7,707 bases of DNA, from contig JBDHUX010000047.1 in the NCBI GenBank assembly GCA_039809405.1, forward strand, positions 1 to 7,707. The letters run 5' to 3'. Source of the DNA: JBDHUX01 sp039809405. Its GTDB lineage: Bacteria > Patescibacteriota > Gracilibacteria > Absconditabacterales > Absconditicoccaceae. The notes under the pieces were generated by a model, which worked only from the letters and a program-made list of their open reading frames with translations, searched no databases and had not been told where the DNA came from. Below, piece after piece: positions 7,447 through 7,707 of this stretch. Within the stretch, counting starts at the first letter, position 1; every line of letters starts with the position of its first letter. The position numbers and the translations under genes are program-made.

Positions 7447-7707
7447 ATCACGAAAAACAAAACATTAAATTATTTTAAAGTAATTATTTCAGTATTTACT
7501 TTATTTGTATCCTTTTTTCAATACCTTATTTATCAGCCTATAGATTATCGTGAAACCAATGTTGATACTGCTATGGCACAAATAATTTTGCCAAATGACC
7601 TTTCTATAACAAAGACTTATAGTGGGATCGTCCAACCTGGTGCTACTATAGAGACTACTATAGTGTACCAAAATAACTGATCGGTTGATTTATCTGGTGT
7701 AAAAATC
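7447..7707 (+). CDS. Exported DUF11-like surface protein, N-terminal part (3' end outside window)
   Basis: Frame open from 7414 to the window end, with one TGA as Gly. After a basic stretch (T-K-N-K near 7450-7461) comes a hydrophobic segment of about 20 residues (roughly 7480-7539), a signal peptide or membrane anchor. A short linker ending near 'DTAMAQ' leads into 'LSITKTYSG-V-PGATIETTI-YQNNGSVDLSGVKI', the pattern of the DUF11 immunoglobulin-like repeat found in large bacterial surface proteins. No ATG, GTG or TTG lies in this frame between the stop at 7411-7413 and the ATG at 7573, which falls after the hydrophobic segment. I placed the start at ATC 7447 because it directly precedes the basic stretch, but this is a guess; ATA 7417, ATT 7483, ATG 7573, or a frameshift from the ATG at 7383 are alternatives. 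Divergent from the glycosyltransferase fragment. Confidence 0.6.

Overview
The window is AT-rich bacterial DNA, about one third G+C by eye, that makes sense only if UGA is read as an amino acid. Every long gene carries in-frame TGA codons, about 80 in total by hand count. Where they fall in conserved motifs they sit at glycine: the TGEP loop and CPCALG of a P-type ATPase, the PGWHIEC and DGKK-ISKS motifs of cysteinyl-tRNA synthetase, and the GGS and FGGQ motifs of ribosomal protein L27. TGG still encodes Trp. This is genetic code 25, known from Candidatus Absconditabacteria (SR1) and Gracilibacteria (BD1-5). The source is therefore very likely one of these Patescibacteria/CPR lineages; I cannot say which. 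Under the standard code most of these genes look fragmented.

Layout: (1) 2-2593, plus strand: the C-terminal end of a cupredoxin-domain protein, then 48 bases later a complete Cu(+)-type P1B ATPase, forming a likely copper-handling operon. (2) 2594-2892: intergenic, with a short hairpin after the ATPase gene and an imperfect long-range stem that could be a small structured RNA on the minus strand. (3) 2893-3933, minus: an unusual protein-kinase-fold protein. (4) 4108-5018, minus: tRNA-Gly(GCC), rpmF (L32) and rpmA (L27). (5) 5234-6565, plus: cysS, divergent from rpmA. (6) 6595-7224, minus: the N-terminal half of a GT4-type glycosyltransferase, tail to tail with cysS and lacking its C-terminal domain. 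(7) From about 7447 to the window end, plus: the start of an exported DUF11-like surface protein whose frame has no ATG, GTG or TTG before its membrane segment.

Housekeeping translation genes (L27, L32, tRNA-Gly, CysRS) lie among accessory surface, signalling and copper genes. No ATG start in the window has a clear Shine-Dalgarno sequence. Good sigma70-like promoters can be read upstream of the glycosyltransferase fragment (TTGACA-17-TAAAAT), the kinase gene (TTGCAT-16-TATAAT) and cysS (TTGATA-16-TATAAA). No CRISPR array, insertion sequence, integrase or obvious defence system was seen. The least explained items are the kinase-like protein, the possible structured RNA, the truncated glycosyltransferase and the missing canonical start of the surface protein.
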